A DNA stretch of 6,493 bases, taken from the NCBI GenBank assembly GCA_025057335.1, contig JANWXG010000153.1, positions 1 to 6,493 of the forward strand, given 5' to 3'. A program made the translations under genes and the position numbers. Below, piece after piece: positions 1 through 5,536 of this stretch. The notes beneath the pieces were generated by a model. That model was given only the letters and a program-made list of their open reading frames with translations, was not told the origin of the DNA and made no database searches. How positions within the stretch are numbered: the stretch's first letter is position 1; each line of letters starts with the position of its first letter. This stretch comes from a bacterium (lineage in GTDB: Bacteria > Armatimonadota > HRBIN16).

Positions 1-247
1 ACGCAGCGCAACACCGAGGCGATTGCGGAGTTGCGCGAAGCCACGCAGCGCAACACCGAGGCGATTGCGGAGTTGCGGGAGGCAGTTGCGGAGTTACGCC
101 AGACTGTGGAAAGGCTGGTGCAGATAACCGAGCAACACTCGCGCGATATTACCGATTTGCGCGAAGCCACGCAGCGCAACACGGAGGCGATTGCGGAGTT
201 ACGCCAGACAGTAGAGAGACTGGTGCAGGTCACTGAGCAACACTCGC
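1..247 (+). repeat. Intragenic tandem heptad-coding repeats (42-bp unit and a 52-bp segment)
   Basis: Bases 1-35 and 43-77 are identical, giving two adjacent 42-bp units (14 residues, two heptads). A third copy follows at 169-210; the segments 31-74 and 157-200 differ at one base in 44. A second element, coding ELRQTVERLVQ and then TEQHS, occurs at 91-142 and 196-247, 105 bp apart. All offsets (42, 105 and 126 bp) are multiples of 21 bp, so whole heptads have been gained or lost while keeping frame and coiled-coil register. The array probably continues upstream of the window. Confidence 0.9.
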
Positions 248-777
248 AGATGTTCAAAGAGATGACGCAAAGGGTGCAGCAGAACACAGAGAACATCGAA
301 AAACTGCGGCAACGAGTGGAAGAGCTATCAGAGAGAACGCAGCGCGAGATTCGCGATCTGGTGAAGAGCATCGCTGACCTGCGCAGACAGTTCGGTGGGT
401 TGGCGATGACAGTAGGATACAGCCTGGAAGACCAGGCGTACAAAGCGCTACCGAGCCTGTTGCAGCGGGACTACGGGATACAGGTGGAAGGCAGGCTCAA
501 GAGGCAGTTTGTGCAGGATAGCGAGGGCAGGTATCTGGAGGTCAACATCTTCGGACAGGCGCGGCGCGATGGCGAAACGGTCACCATTGTGGGGGAGGGC
601 AAGGTGCAGCTCTCCAAAAACGATGTCAAAGAGTTCCTGCGCCGCAAGGTGAAGCGTTTGCAAGAAATCTACCCGAACATCTTCCCCGTGCTCGTAACGC
701 GCATGATTTCCGAGTGGGACGCGGAAGACTATGCGCGTGCGCGCGGAGTGGCTCTCTACTACTCCTACGACTTCTGA
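1..777 (+). CDS. Coiled-coil protein with C-terminal PD-(D/E)XK nuclease-like domain (5'-partial)
   Basis: The reading frame is open from the first base, so the true start lies upstream; a TTG at 31 is only an internal in-frame codon. From the window edge to about base 390 the protein is heptad-patterned and rich in Glu, Gln, Arg and Leu, with the motif TQRNTEAIAELREA repeated, which is a long coiled coil. The last ~125 residues form a compact domain beginning GGLAMTVGYSLEDQAYKALP. It carries LEVNIFG followed by IVGEGK, an arrangement resembling the (E)...D/N...ExK core of PD-(D/E)XK nucleases, with Asn at the usual Asp position. It ends in ARGVALYYSYDF. Coiled-coil proteins with this type of end (DUF3782-like) are common in thermophilic bacteria, archaea and cyanobacteria; their function is unknown. 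A DNA-related role is inference, and the Asn leaves catalysis uncertain. It converges on the oxidoreductase gene, with 41 bp between stops. Confidence 0.8.
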   Translation, partial: TQRNTEAIAELREATQRNTEAIAELREAVAELRQTVERLVQITEQHSRDITDLREATQRNTEAIAELRQTVERLVQVTEQHSQMFKEMTQRVQQNTENIEKLRQRVEELSERTQREIRDLVKSIADLRRQFGGLAMTVGYSLEDQAYKALPSLLQRDYGIQVEGRLKRQFVQDSEGRYLEVNIFGQARRDGETVTIVGEGKVQLSKNDVKEFLRRKVKRLQEIYPNIFPVLVTRMISEWDAEDYARARGVALYYSYDF

Positions 778-781
778 AGGC

Positions 782-813
782 GGAGGCAGTGCAAAGGCGA
801 GTGCACTGCCTCC
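782..813. terminator. Perfect 12-bp hairpin between convergent genes, likely bidirectional terminator
   Basis: The arms 782-793 (GGAGGCAGTGCA) and 802-813 (TGCACTGCCTCC) are perfectly complementary around an 8-base loop. They sit in the 41-bp gap between the + strand stop at 777 and the - strand stop at 819. Position and symmetry suit a terminator serving both genes. There is no T-tract on either side, so it is not a textbook intrinsic terminator; it may stabilise mRNA 3' ends or assist factor-dependent termination. Confidence 0.65.
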
Positions 814-818
814 CGAGG

Positions 819-2168
819 TCACACCTGGAACATCTCCGGCGTGAAGGTGACCTTTGTCCCTTCTGCTATCGCCTTGTTCGCCATCAGGATGGTCACTGTC
901 GCCTGGAAGCCGACCTCCGCATCACACAGCGGCTTTTGACCGTTGCGCACGACATCGTGGACGAAGCTCTCCAGCTCCAGCTCGTAGGCGTCTTTACGCT
1001 CGTATCCCGCTGCCATCTTCTGACCGCCGATAACGGCGCCAGTGCCCCGCCGCTTGGTCGCGGTCACATCCAGCACGATACCCGTAACGCCTCCTTTGCC
1101 GACGGTCTTGTTCTTAGCATCCCAGCCGAGTTCTTCCGCGGTGGGCTCACGGAACAGGTAGCCATCTTTCTCGTTGGTGAGCAGTAGAGTGCCCTTATCG
1201 CCCATAAACTGTTCCGCGTAGCCGTCATACTGGTTGGACAGGATAGAGGTGTAGACCACTTTCACGCCGTCGGGATATTCGTAGATGACCTCCACGTTAT
1301 CCCACACCTCGCGTCCGTCCTTCCAGTAGTCGATACCGCCCATGCCCATCACGGAGACGGGGAGCTTTCCTGTGAACCAGTTAACGACATCTATCTGGTG
1401 GCTGGCGAGCTCTGCCATCAGCCCCTGCGAGTATTTGCTGTAGAGGCGCCAGTTGAGCAGCTCCTCATACTGCTTGTCGCGTACAGGACGTTTCCAGGAG
1501 CTGTTACGATGCCACCAAGCGCGCACGTGTACCATCTTGCCAATCACGTCTTGCTCAGTGACCATTTCGCGGGCGTGCGCGTAGATGGGGTTGTAGCGCC
1601 GTTGATGCCCAATCTGCAGGTGCTTGCCTGTCTCGCGGGAGACCTGCACCATGCGTCGGGCCTCCTCGATCGAGTACGCCATCATTTTCTCGCAGAAAAC
1701 ATGCTTGCCTGCTTGCAGGGCATCGATTGCCATCTGGGCGTGCAAGTACAGCGGTGTAGCGATGATGACCGCGTCGACATCCTTGCGCTCCAGCAATCGC
1801 CGATAGTCGCGGTAACTGGTCGCCTGTGCCCCCGCCATTTGGATGCCGCGCGACAGGTGGGGCGGATAGATGTCACATACCGCTACGACACGCACCCCTG
1901 GCACACGTACCAGCCTCTGCAGTAGAGTTTGCCCCTGAGTGCCCGTGCCAATGAAGCCGATGCGGACAGGGGGCAGGTGACGTGCGCTCTGGGGGTCGGG
2001 AGCAGCGGCAGATGGCGCAGCCTGTGCTTGCGCTGTCGGGCTCTTTTGCTTCGCCTCTATCCTTTCCTGGAAGGCGGCGGCGAAGGCAGCAGCTGCGGCA
2101 GCCCACGCCGAGTCGCGCAGAAACTCGCGGCGAGAGATGAAGATATGTTTGTCTCTAAACATGTGCAT
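819..2168 (-). CDS. Tat-exported GFO/IDH/MocA family oxidoreductase
   Basis: A 449-residue protein of the glucose-fructose oxidoreductase/inositol dehydrogenase/MocA superfamily, which uses NAD(P) to oxidise or reduce sugars and related polyols. Residues 12-17 (SRREFL) form a twin-arginine motif followed by an Ala-rich hydrophobic stretch (21-33), so the folded, cofactor-loaded enzyme is probably exported by Tat. A low-complexity Ala/Pro/Gln linker (about 40-62) leads to the Rossmann domain: VRIGFIGTGTQG (68-79) is the GxGxxG dinucleotide site. FCEK (158-161) carries the usual catalytic-region Lys, but the normal EKP is EKM here. ASHQID (255-260) supplies the expected active-site His. The length fits the secreted subgroup. 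The substrate cannot be told from sequence. The start at 2168 has AAGGAGG four bases upstream; an ATG two codons later (2162) has ten-base spacing and is an equal alternative. It has its own promoter upstream. Confidence 0.93.
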   Translation of the reverse strand: MHMFRDKHIFISRREFLRDSAWAAAAAAFAAAFQERIEAKQKSPTAQAQAAPSAAAPDPQSARHLPPVRIGFIGTGTQGQTLLQRLVRVPGVRVVAVCDIYPPHLSRGIQMAGAQATSYRDYRRLLERKDVDAVIIATPLYLHAQMAIDALQAGKHVFCEKMMAYSIEEARRMVQVSRETGKHLQIGHQRRYNPIYAHAREMVTEQDVIGKMVHVRAWWHRNSSWKRPVRDKQYEELLNWRLYSKYSQGLMAELASHQIDVVNWFTGKLPVSVMGMGGIDYWKDGREVWDNVEVIYEYPDGVKVVYTSILSNQYDGYAEQFMGDKGTLLLTNEKDGYLFREPTAEELGWDAKNKTVGKGGVTGIVLDVTATKRRGTGAVIGGQKMAAGYERKDAYELELESFVHDVVRNGQKPLCDAEVGFQATVTILMANKAIAEGTKVTFTPEMFQV

Positions 2169-2172
2169 TTTC

Positions 2173-2179
2173 CCTCCTT
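2173..2179 (-). promoter_or_regulatory. Strong Shine-Dalgarno site of the oxidoreductase gene
   Basis: On the - strand this reads AAGGAGG. It lies 4 bases before the ATG at 2168 and 10 bases before the ATG at 2162, so it does not decide between them. It does fix the translation start to this pair, placing the Tat signal directly at the N-terminus. Confidence 0.75.
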
Positions 2180-2231
2180 AACCTGCGTCAGCGCCCCGAC
2201 GGATGAATTAGCGAATCTCCTTGCTGTATAC

Positions 2232-2260
2232 ATTATACTTTATGAGGCAAGTGTTGTCTT
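2232..2260 (-). promoter_or_regulatory. Sigma-70-type promoter for the oxidoreductase gene
   Basis: On the - strand, a consensus -10 box TATAAT (2237-2232) is preceded after exactly 17 bp by AAGACA (2260-2255), which matches the TTGACA -35 box at four of six positions. The predicted start is near 2225, giving a leader of about 55 bases before the ATG at 2168. It lies in the 106-bp gap (2169-2274) after the apbE stop, so the oxidoreductase can be expressed independently of the upstream genes. This gap is visibly more AT-rich than the flanking genes. I see no convincing terminator after apbE, so read-through is also possible. Confidence 0.6.
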
Positions 2261-2274
2261 CCTGCTGATGGCGT

Positions 2275-3192
2275 TTAGCCGAGCCACTCGGGCTGTTCGT
2301 CTTGTCGCCGTAACAGCAGTGCCTGTACCCCTGGATGCGCGTGAACATACTCGCGGATGCCCGTCTCTCCCAGCACAAAGAAGGCAGTGGACAATGCATC
2401 AGCAACGGTGGCATCGGCTGCTAGCACACTGACGCTGAGCAGCTCATTCTGCACAGGCAGCCCCGTGCGTGGGTCCAGAATGTGTCCGTATCGTCGTCCT
2501 TTGCGCTCAAAGTACTGTTCGGTGGCAGCAGAAGTCGATATCGCTCGGTCTCGCAGCAGGAGATAAGCCATGCTTCGCTCCTGGTGAAGCGGGTGTGGCA
2601 GCCGTACCTGCCATCCTTCCGTGTCAGTTGGCGTCCCGTATGCTCGCACGCTGCTGTGCCCGCCGTGTACCATGGCTGCTTCAACGCCTGCTTCGCGCAG
2701 AACCTCTATCGCCCTGTCAACAGCGTATCCCTTGCCAATGGCGCCCAGATGGATTTCTACTCCTTCACGCGCGAAAGCGAGCATCTGGTTTTGCGCGTCC
2801 AGCCGAAGCTGAGAGCAACCAACACGCTGTCGCGCCCTAGCTAACGTGCGCGGGCTGGGCACGTGACCAGCTCCTGCGTAGAACCCCCAGCATCGCACTA
2901 GAGGCATGACCGTGATGTCGAACGCCCCACCTGTCTGCTCGCACAGACGCACCGCCCGCTCAATCAGGGAGAAGACCTCGGGATGCACGCGCACGGGCTC
3001 ACGGAAAGCATGAGCATTGATATAACTGACCTCACTTTCGGGGAGGTAGTGGCTAAGCAGCTGTTCGATGCGCTCTATCTCCTCGAGGGCTGCCTCGGCG
3101 GCGGAGCGCAACAGCCCCCTGTCCTCACCGAAGGCAAATACCTCGAAGTCACAGCCCATCGCAAACGTGCGCAGGCGAATCAGGTGAGACAT
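2275..3192 (-). CDS. apbE: FAD:protein FMN transferase (ApbE family)
   Basis: ApbE enzymes use Mg2+ and FAD to attach FMN covalently to Thr/Ser of target proteins. Numbering from the ATG at 3192 (305 residues), family features in order are: TFAMGCDFEV near the N-terminus (usual AMGT); SEVSYINAHA with the conserved Asn; AFDITVMPLV; HLGAIGKGYAVD (about 148-159), the flavin-binding core; VHGGHSSVRAYG; GHILDPRTGLPV; and VADALSTAFFVLG, holding the metal-site Asp and Thr. The Asp that usually opens the DLG motif is His here. There is no signal peptide or lipobox, although many family members are exported. A GTG at 3231 would add 13 basic residues; I prefer the ATG because the extension is unlike the family and the GTG lies in a hairpin loop without a Shine-Dalgarno site. 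Neither start has a good one. It is downstream of two secreted-protein genes and probably co-transcribed with them. Confidence 0.93.
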   Translation of the reverse strand: MSHLIRLRTFAMGCDFEVFAFGEDRGLLRSAAEAALEEIERIEQLLSHYLPESEVSYINAHAFREPVRVHPEVFSLIERAVRLCEQTGGAFDITVMPLVRCWGFYAGAGHVPSPRTLARARQRVGCSQLRLDAQNQMLAFAREGVEIHLGAIGKGYAVDRAIEVLREAGVEAAMVHGGHSSVRAYGTPTDTEGWQVRLPHPLHQERSMAYLLLRDRAISTSAATEQYFERKGRRYGHILDPRTGLPVQNELLSVSVLAADATVADALSTAFFVLGETGIREYVHAHPGVQALLLRRQDEQPEWLG

Positions 3193-3212
3193 TGTGCTGC
3201 TTCTGCAGTGGC

Positions 3213-3253
3213 GGCGGAACCTTCTCTCCACCCCGTGCAGAGGAGGCTCCGCC
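3213..3253 (-). other. Long hairpin ahead of apbE (attenuator, terminator or mRNA-processing element)
   Basis: In the - strand transcript, bases 3253-3244 (GGCGGAGCCU) pair with 3222-3213 (AGGUUCCGCC) including one G-U pair. The stem continues after one C/A mismatch with CUCU (3242-3239) on AGAG (3227-3224), leaving an 11-base loop. That makes about 14 base pairs within the 80 bases between the upstream stop and the apbE ATG. The alternative GTG (3231-3229) is in the loop. No U-tract follows, so simple intrinsic termination is not supported. Confidence 0.45.
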
Positions 3254-3272
3254 GTGAGATCTCAGAAAATTT

Positions 3273-4145
3273 TTACTTTCCCGTAGACTTTTCGTCTTTG
3301 ACCTGGGTCAGAGACATCTTCATCGTCATGTTCATCTGCATGCCCTGAGGCGCCTGCGGATTGCCCCCAGCAATCTGCAAGCTCATCACGGCATCGCCAT
3401 CTACCTTGAGGATGTTGCCGGTGGCGAGGTCGTATAGGGTGAAGCTGACCAGACGCATGGTGCCTGTCATGGCTGGCGTACCTGCCGGCATCTGCCCTGC
3501 CATCGCTGACATCAGCTTGTCATAAGGGATTTCTACCTCCGTCTTAATGCGGGCAGCGTCTACCCCACCGACCTTTTCTAGCCCTATAAAGGTTTGTTTC
3601 GCAGTGACCTTGAAGTCGCCCGCATTGGGGATGGGCACTTCGGTTTCCCAGGTGTCACCGACTTTCACCTCGTCTTCAGGGAACATCGCGGGCGTGTTGA
3701 ATCCGGCGCCGAAGTTCATCCCTCCTAAACCGGGCGCGCCCATCGTCATCTTCTCCAGCCCCTTGACCTCATGCACCTTGTTGCGCTCGTCGATGATGGT
3801 CGTGATAACCATATTGCTCATGTCAGGCACCATCGGCGAAGCGAACTCCTGACCGTTCATGTACATTTTGGTGCTTTCAATCGTGGTGTGCACGGTGGCT
3901 TTACCGTCCTTGATGCCCGCGACTTTCTCGCGGTAGGTCATCACCATTTGCATGTTGAGGGGCATGGAGTTTTCGCCCATTTTCATCTCGCCGTTGATGT
4001 CCATCACCATCTTGTAGCGGCGGATGTCGTTCACTTTGAAGACGCGGCGCAGCTTGTACCCCTCCTGCGCCAGTGCAGGAATCGTCATGACGCCGACTAT
4101 CGCCGCCAGCGTCACTATCCACACGACTCGCGTTATCCCTCGCAT
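3273..4145 (-). CDS. Secreted methionine-rich protein of unknown function
   Basis: A 290-residue protein with a clear Sec signal peptide: basic start (MRGITR), hydrophobic core to about residue 22, and likely cleavage after ALA (24-26). The mature part looks like an all-beta extracytoplasmic domain; I see no enzyme motif and the family is not recognised with confidence (it is DUF6263-like in style). It is unusually rich in Met, about 30 of 290 residues, with clusters MPLNMQMVM (61-69) and MQMNMTMKM (269-277). FPEDEVKVGDTW (155-166) aligns with a similar segment in the upstream neighbour, as do the beginning and end, so the two look paralogous. The start is supported by AAGGGG nine bases before the ATG. 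It begins 16 bases after the preceding gene's stop, so the two are surely co-transcribed. Chaperone, metal-binding or surface roles are only guesses. Confidence 0.85.
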   Translation of the reverse strand: MRGITRVVWIVTLAAIVGVMTIPALAQEGYKLRRVFKVNDIRRYKMVMDINGEMKMGENSMPLNMQMVMTYREKVAGIKDGKATVHTTIESTKMYMNGQEFASPMVPDMSNMVITTIIDERNKVHEVKGLEKMTMGAPGLGGMNFGAGFNTPAMFPEDEVKVGDTWETEVPIPNAGDFKVTAKQTFIGLEKVGGVDAARIKTEVEIPYDKLMSAMAGQMPAGTPAMTGTMRLVSFTLYDLATGNILKVDGDAVMSLQIAGGNPQAPQGMQMNMTMKMSLTQVKDEKSTGK

Positions 4146-4161
4146 GTGTTGTAACCCCTTT

Positions 4162-5100
4162 CTACTGTGGTTCGTTCGGTTTCGGTTGAGAATTGCGCGC
4201 AGCGAGATCTTCGCGCGTTACTTGCACCTTTGCGGTGAGGCGAGCGAGAGCAGGTGGAGCGGAACCTTCTGGCGGATTGAGCAAACGAGTCCGTTGCTCA
4301 TACTGTGCGTCGAGCACTGCCCGCAACAGCCTGCCTTCCGTGCGCTGAAACCATATCTGTGCCTCTCCGTTGACGCTCTGCTCTACCTGCTTGACCATCA
4401 GGCTTTCATCCGTCGTCGGCAGTTCGAAAATGTCTGCTCGGAACGAACGGCTCCAGCGCATCTTCTGGTGGAACCGTGAAGCCGAGAGGTCGTCCACCGT
4501 CTCATCCTGCATCCAGCGCGCGGTGAACTGCGCAGGCGGGTCGCCAGCAGCAGCGGTCATAGCACGGGAATAACTCCACTCCTGCTGGGGTGAGAGCGGT
4601 TCCGTAGGGAACACCAGTTGCAGCACCAGCAAGGGCAGCTGGCTTGCCTCCACGCCCGGGATAGGCACCTGCAAAGGGAGGACGCTTCCCCCCTTGCGCT
4701 CTAGCACCTCGCCGCGCGGCGTTACGACCATCACCAGGTCGCGCAGGCTGGCACGTAGACGTTCCAGCGGCAGGGGCAGTGCCTGCCCGTCCATTTCCGC
4801 CCGAAACGCTTCTACGTCTACGCCCAACTCGGCATTGCCATCGGGACGTATCCGTTGTACCTTCAACGCGACCGTCATGTCCAGGGACATCTTCTCTACG
4901 GGCAAGCCACCGAACAGAGGCAGAGTGCCCGACATCTGCGCAGTGACGCGGTACTTTGCCTGAGTGCCTGCCTCGAAGCGATAGCGGAACGTCTGACCTC
5001 CTGGCTGCACGGGCGCTTGCTGCGCGAGCAGCCCCGCCTGTGCAAGCCACAGTAGCGCCATCCACACCGCGACCGCCAAAAGGTTTCGTCCTTTCTCCAA
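4162..5100 (-). CDS. Secreted protein of unknown function, paralogue of the downstream gene
   Basis: I place the start at the TTG at 5100, because GGAGG lies seven bases upstream and this start puts a classic signal peptide at the N-terminus: MEKGR, a hydrophobic core (about 7-25), then a site near LLA/QQ (26). That gives 312 residues. The frame stays open to 5496, but that extension is antisense to the alkyltransferase-like gene and is not protein-like; an ATG at 5175 is the main alternative. The mature protein starts with FRYRFEAGTQAKYRV, has VTPRGEVLERKGG mid-way, FPTEPLSPQQEW (164-175), and NGEAQIWFQRTEGRLLRAVL (244-263). Each has a counterpart in the same order in the next gene, indicating an old tandem duplication. 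It has far fewer methionines (about 11). The C-terminus is polar and Pro/Asn-rich. No catalytic motif is visible. Confidence 0.82.
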   Translation of the reverse strand: MEKGRNLLAVAVWMALLWLAQAGLLAQQAPVQPGGQTFRYRFEAGTQAKYRVTAQMSGTLPLFGGLPVEKMSLDMTVALKVQRIRPDGNAELGVDVEAFRAEMDGQALPLPLERLRASLRDLVMVVTPRGEVLERKGGSVLPLQVPIPGVEASQLPLLVLQLVFPTEPLSPQQEWSYSRAMTAAAGDPPAQFTARWMQDETVDDLSASRFHQKMRWSRSFRADIFELPTTDESLMVKQVEQSVNGEAQIWFQRTEGRLLRAVLDAQYEQRTRLLNPPEGSAPPALARLTAKVQVTREDLAARNSQPKPNEPQ

Positions 5101-5107
5101 CGAGGTG

Positions 5108-5112
5108 CCTCC
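5108..5112 (-). promoter_or_regulatory. Shine-Dalgarno site deciding the TTG start of the first secreted-protein gene
   Basis: On the - strand this reads GGAGG, seven bases before the TTG at 5100. The in-frame ATG further upstream at 5175 has no comparable site and would bury the signal peptide behind 25 extra residues, so the TTG is favoured. Confidence 0.6.
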
Positions 5113-5188
5113 GTATAGGAGTATGGCAGGATTTCGCCCCCTCTGGAGCGAATCTCCCGTCGCCTGTCTCACCATACAGACTATACGC

Positions 5189-5193
5189 AAGGA
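5189..5193 (+). promoter_or_regulatory. Shine-Dalgarno site choosing the ATG at 5198
   Basis: AAGGA lies four bases before the ATG at 5198. The alternative ATG at 5228 has only a weak GCGAG upstream, and the in-frame ATG at 5105 would add about 31 residues with no resemblance to the family. Confidence 0.5.
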
Positions 5194-5197
5194 TAAA

Positions 5198-5536
5198 ATG
5201 TTACGTCGGCAATACGGCGAGCACCTCATGGCAGAAGTATACCACTTAGTGCGACAGGTTCCTACCGGCAAAGTAGTGTCGTATGGACAGGTCGGCGAAT
5301 GGATGGTGCCGCCGCTGCCTGCGCTCCTGGTAGGCAAAATCATGTACCATGCTCCTGAAGAGGTTCCGTGGTGGCGCGTCGTAGGCAAGGCGGGCGACCT
5401 GCTCATTGCCAAGCGCGACCCGCGACTGGCAGCGTTACAACGCCAGCTGCTCCAGCAGGAGGGAGTACGCTTCCGGGAGGATGGACGAGTGGACATGGCA
5501 TCCTGTCGCTGGCAACCGTTCGAGGAGGAGAGATGA
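5198..5536 (+). CDS. Alkyltransferase-like protein (MGMT/Ogt DNA-binding domain, no catalytic Cys)
   Basis: A 112-residue protein matching the C-terminal DNA-binding domain of O6-alkylguanine-DNA alkyltransferases: VYHLVRQVPTGKVVSYGQV (14-32), then a helix-turn-helix region, then VPWWRVVGKAGDLL (56-69), then a C-terminal CRW. In true transferases the last motif is PCHRV with the alkyl-accepting Cys; here Cys and His are both Trp, and the only cysteine (103) lies near the C-terminus away from the motif. It therefore cannot act as a suicide transferase. Alkyltransferase-like (ATL) proteins bind O6-alkylguanine and pass the lesion to nucleotide excision repair, which is the likeliest role. The usual Arg finger (ARxVG) reads ALLVG, so flipping of the damaged base may be altered; the Tyr of SYG is kept. 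Size fits ATLs. Its stop overlaps the next gene's start as ATGA. Confidence 0.85.
   Translation: MLRRQYGEHLMAEVYHLVRQVPTGKVVSYGQVGEWMVPPLPALLVGKIMYHAPEEVPWWRVVGKAGDLLIAKRDPRLAALQRQLLQQEGVRFREDGRVDMASCRWQPFEEER

Larger units (their letters stand above)
5101..5197. promoter_or_regulatory. Divergent intergenic region
   Basis: These 97 bp separate the - strand secreted-protein operon from the + strand alkyltransferase-like gene, so both promoters should lie here or just inside the neighbouring gene. A - strand TATAGT (5185-5180) is a fair -10 box but has no recognisable -35 at normal spacing. CATACT (5125-5120) is another weak option. For the + strand, TATACG (5182-5187) is poor and too close to the start unless the transcript is nearly leaderless. 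No operator-like palindrome was found. Confidence 0.3.

Noticed and set aside
1..247. CRISPR-like array
   Set aside because: The repeats are in frame, contiguous, made of heptad codons and without unique spacers, so they are coding repeats.
448..822. - strand open frame of 124 codons under the nuclease-like domain
   Set aside because: It is a shadow of the + strand coding frame with no start signal, and it crosses the terminator hairpin and the end of the convergent gene.
1398..2432. Long + strand open frames of 175 and 167 codons
   Set aside because: They are antisense to the oxidoreductase and apbE genes, which have strong family motifs, and their translations resemble no protein family; they arise from GC-rich codon use.
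3255..3264. 10-bp palindrome TGAGATCTCA after the secreted-protein stop
   Set aside because: It is short, occurs once and has no partner site or promoter overlap, so an operator call is not supported.
3771..4479. + strand open frames of 127 and 151 codons opposite the secreted-protein genes
   Set aside because: The His/Val-rich and mixed translations are mirror images of the Met/Asp-coding strand; the opposite strand carries signal peptides and Shine-Dalgarno sites.
3273..5100. Flavinylation target motif (D-x-x-T-S/A) in the secreted proteins
   Set aside because: The nearest look-alike, DFKVTA in the Met-rich protein, has three residues between Asp and Thr, and nothing in the other protein fits, so neither is called an ApbE substrate.
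5101..5496. Upstream extension of the secreted-protein reading frame on the - strand
   Set aside because: It is antisense to the well-supported alkyltransferase-like gene, has a Cys/Ser/Arg/Thr-rich shadow composition, and would bury the signal peptide in the middle of the protein.
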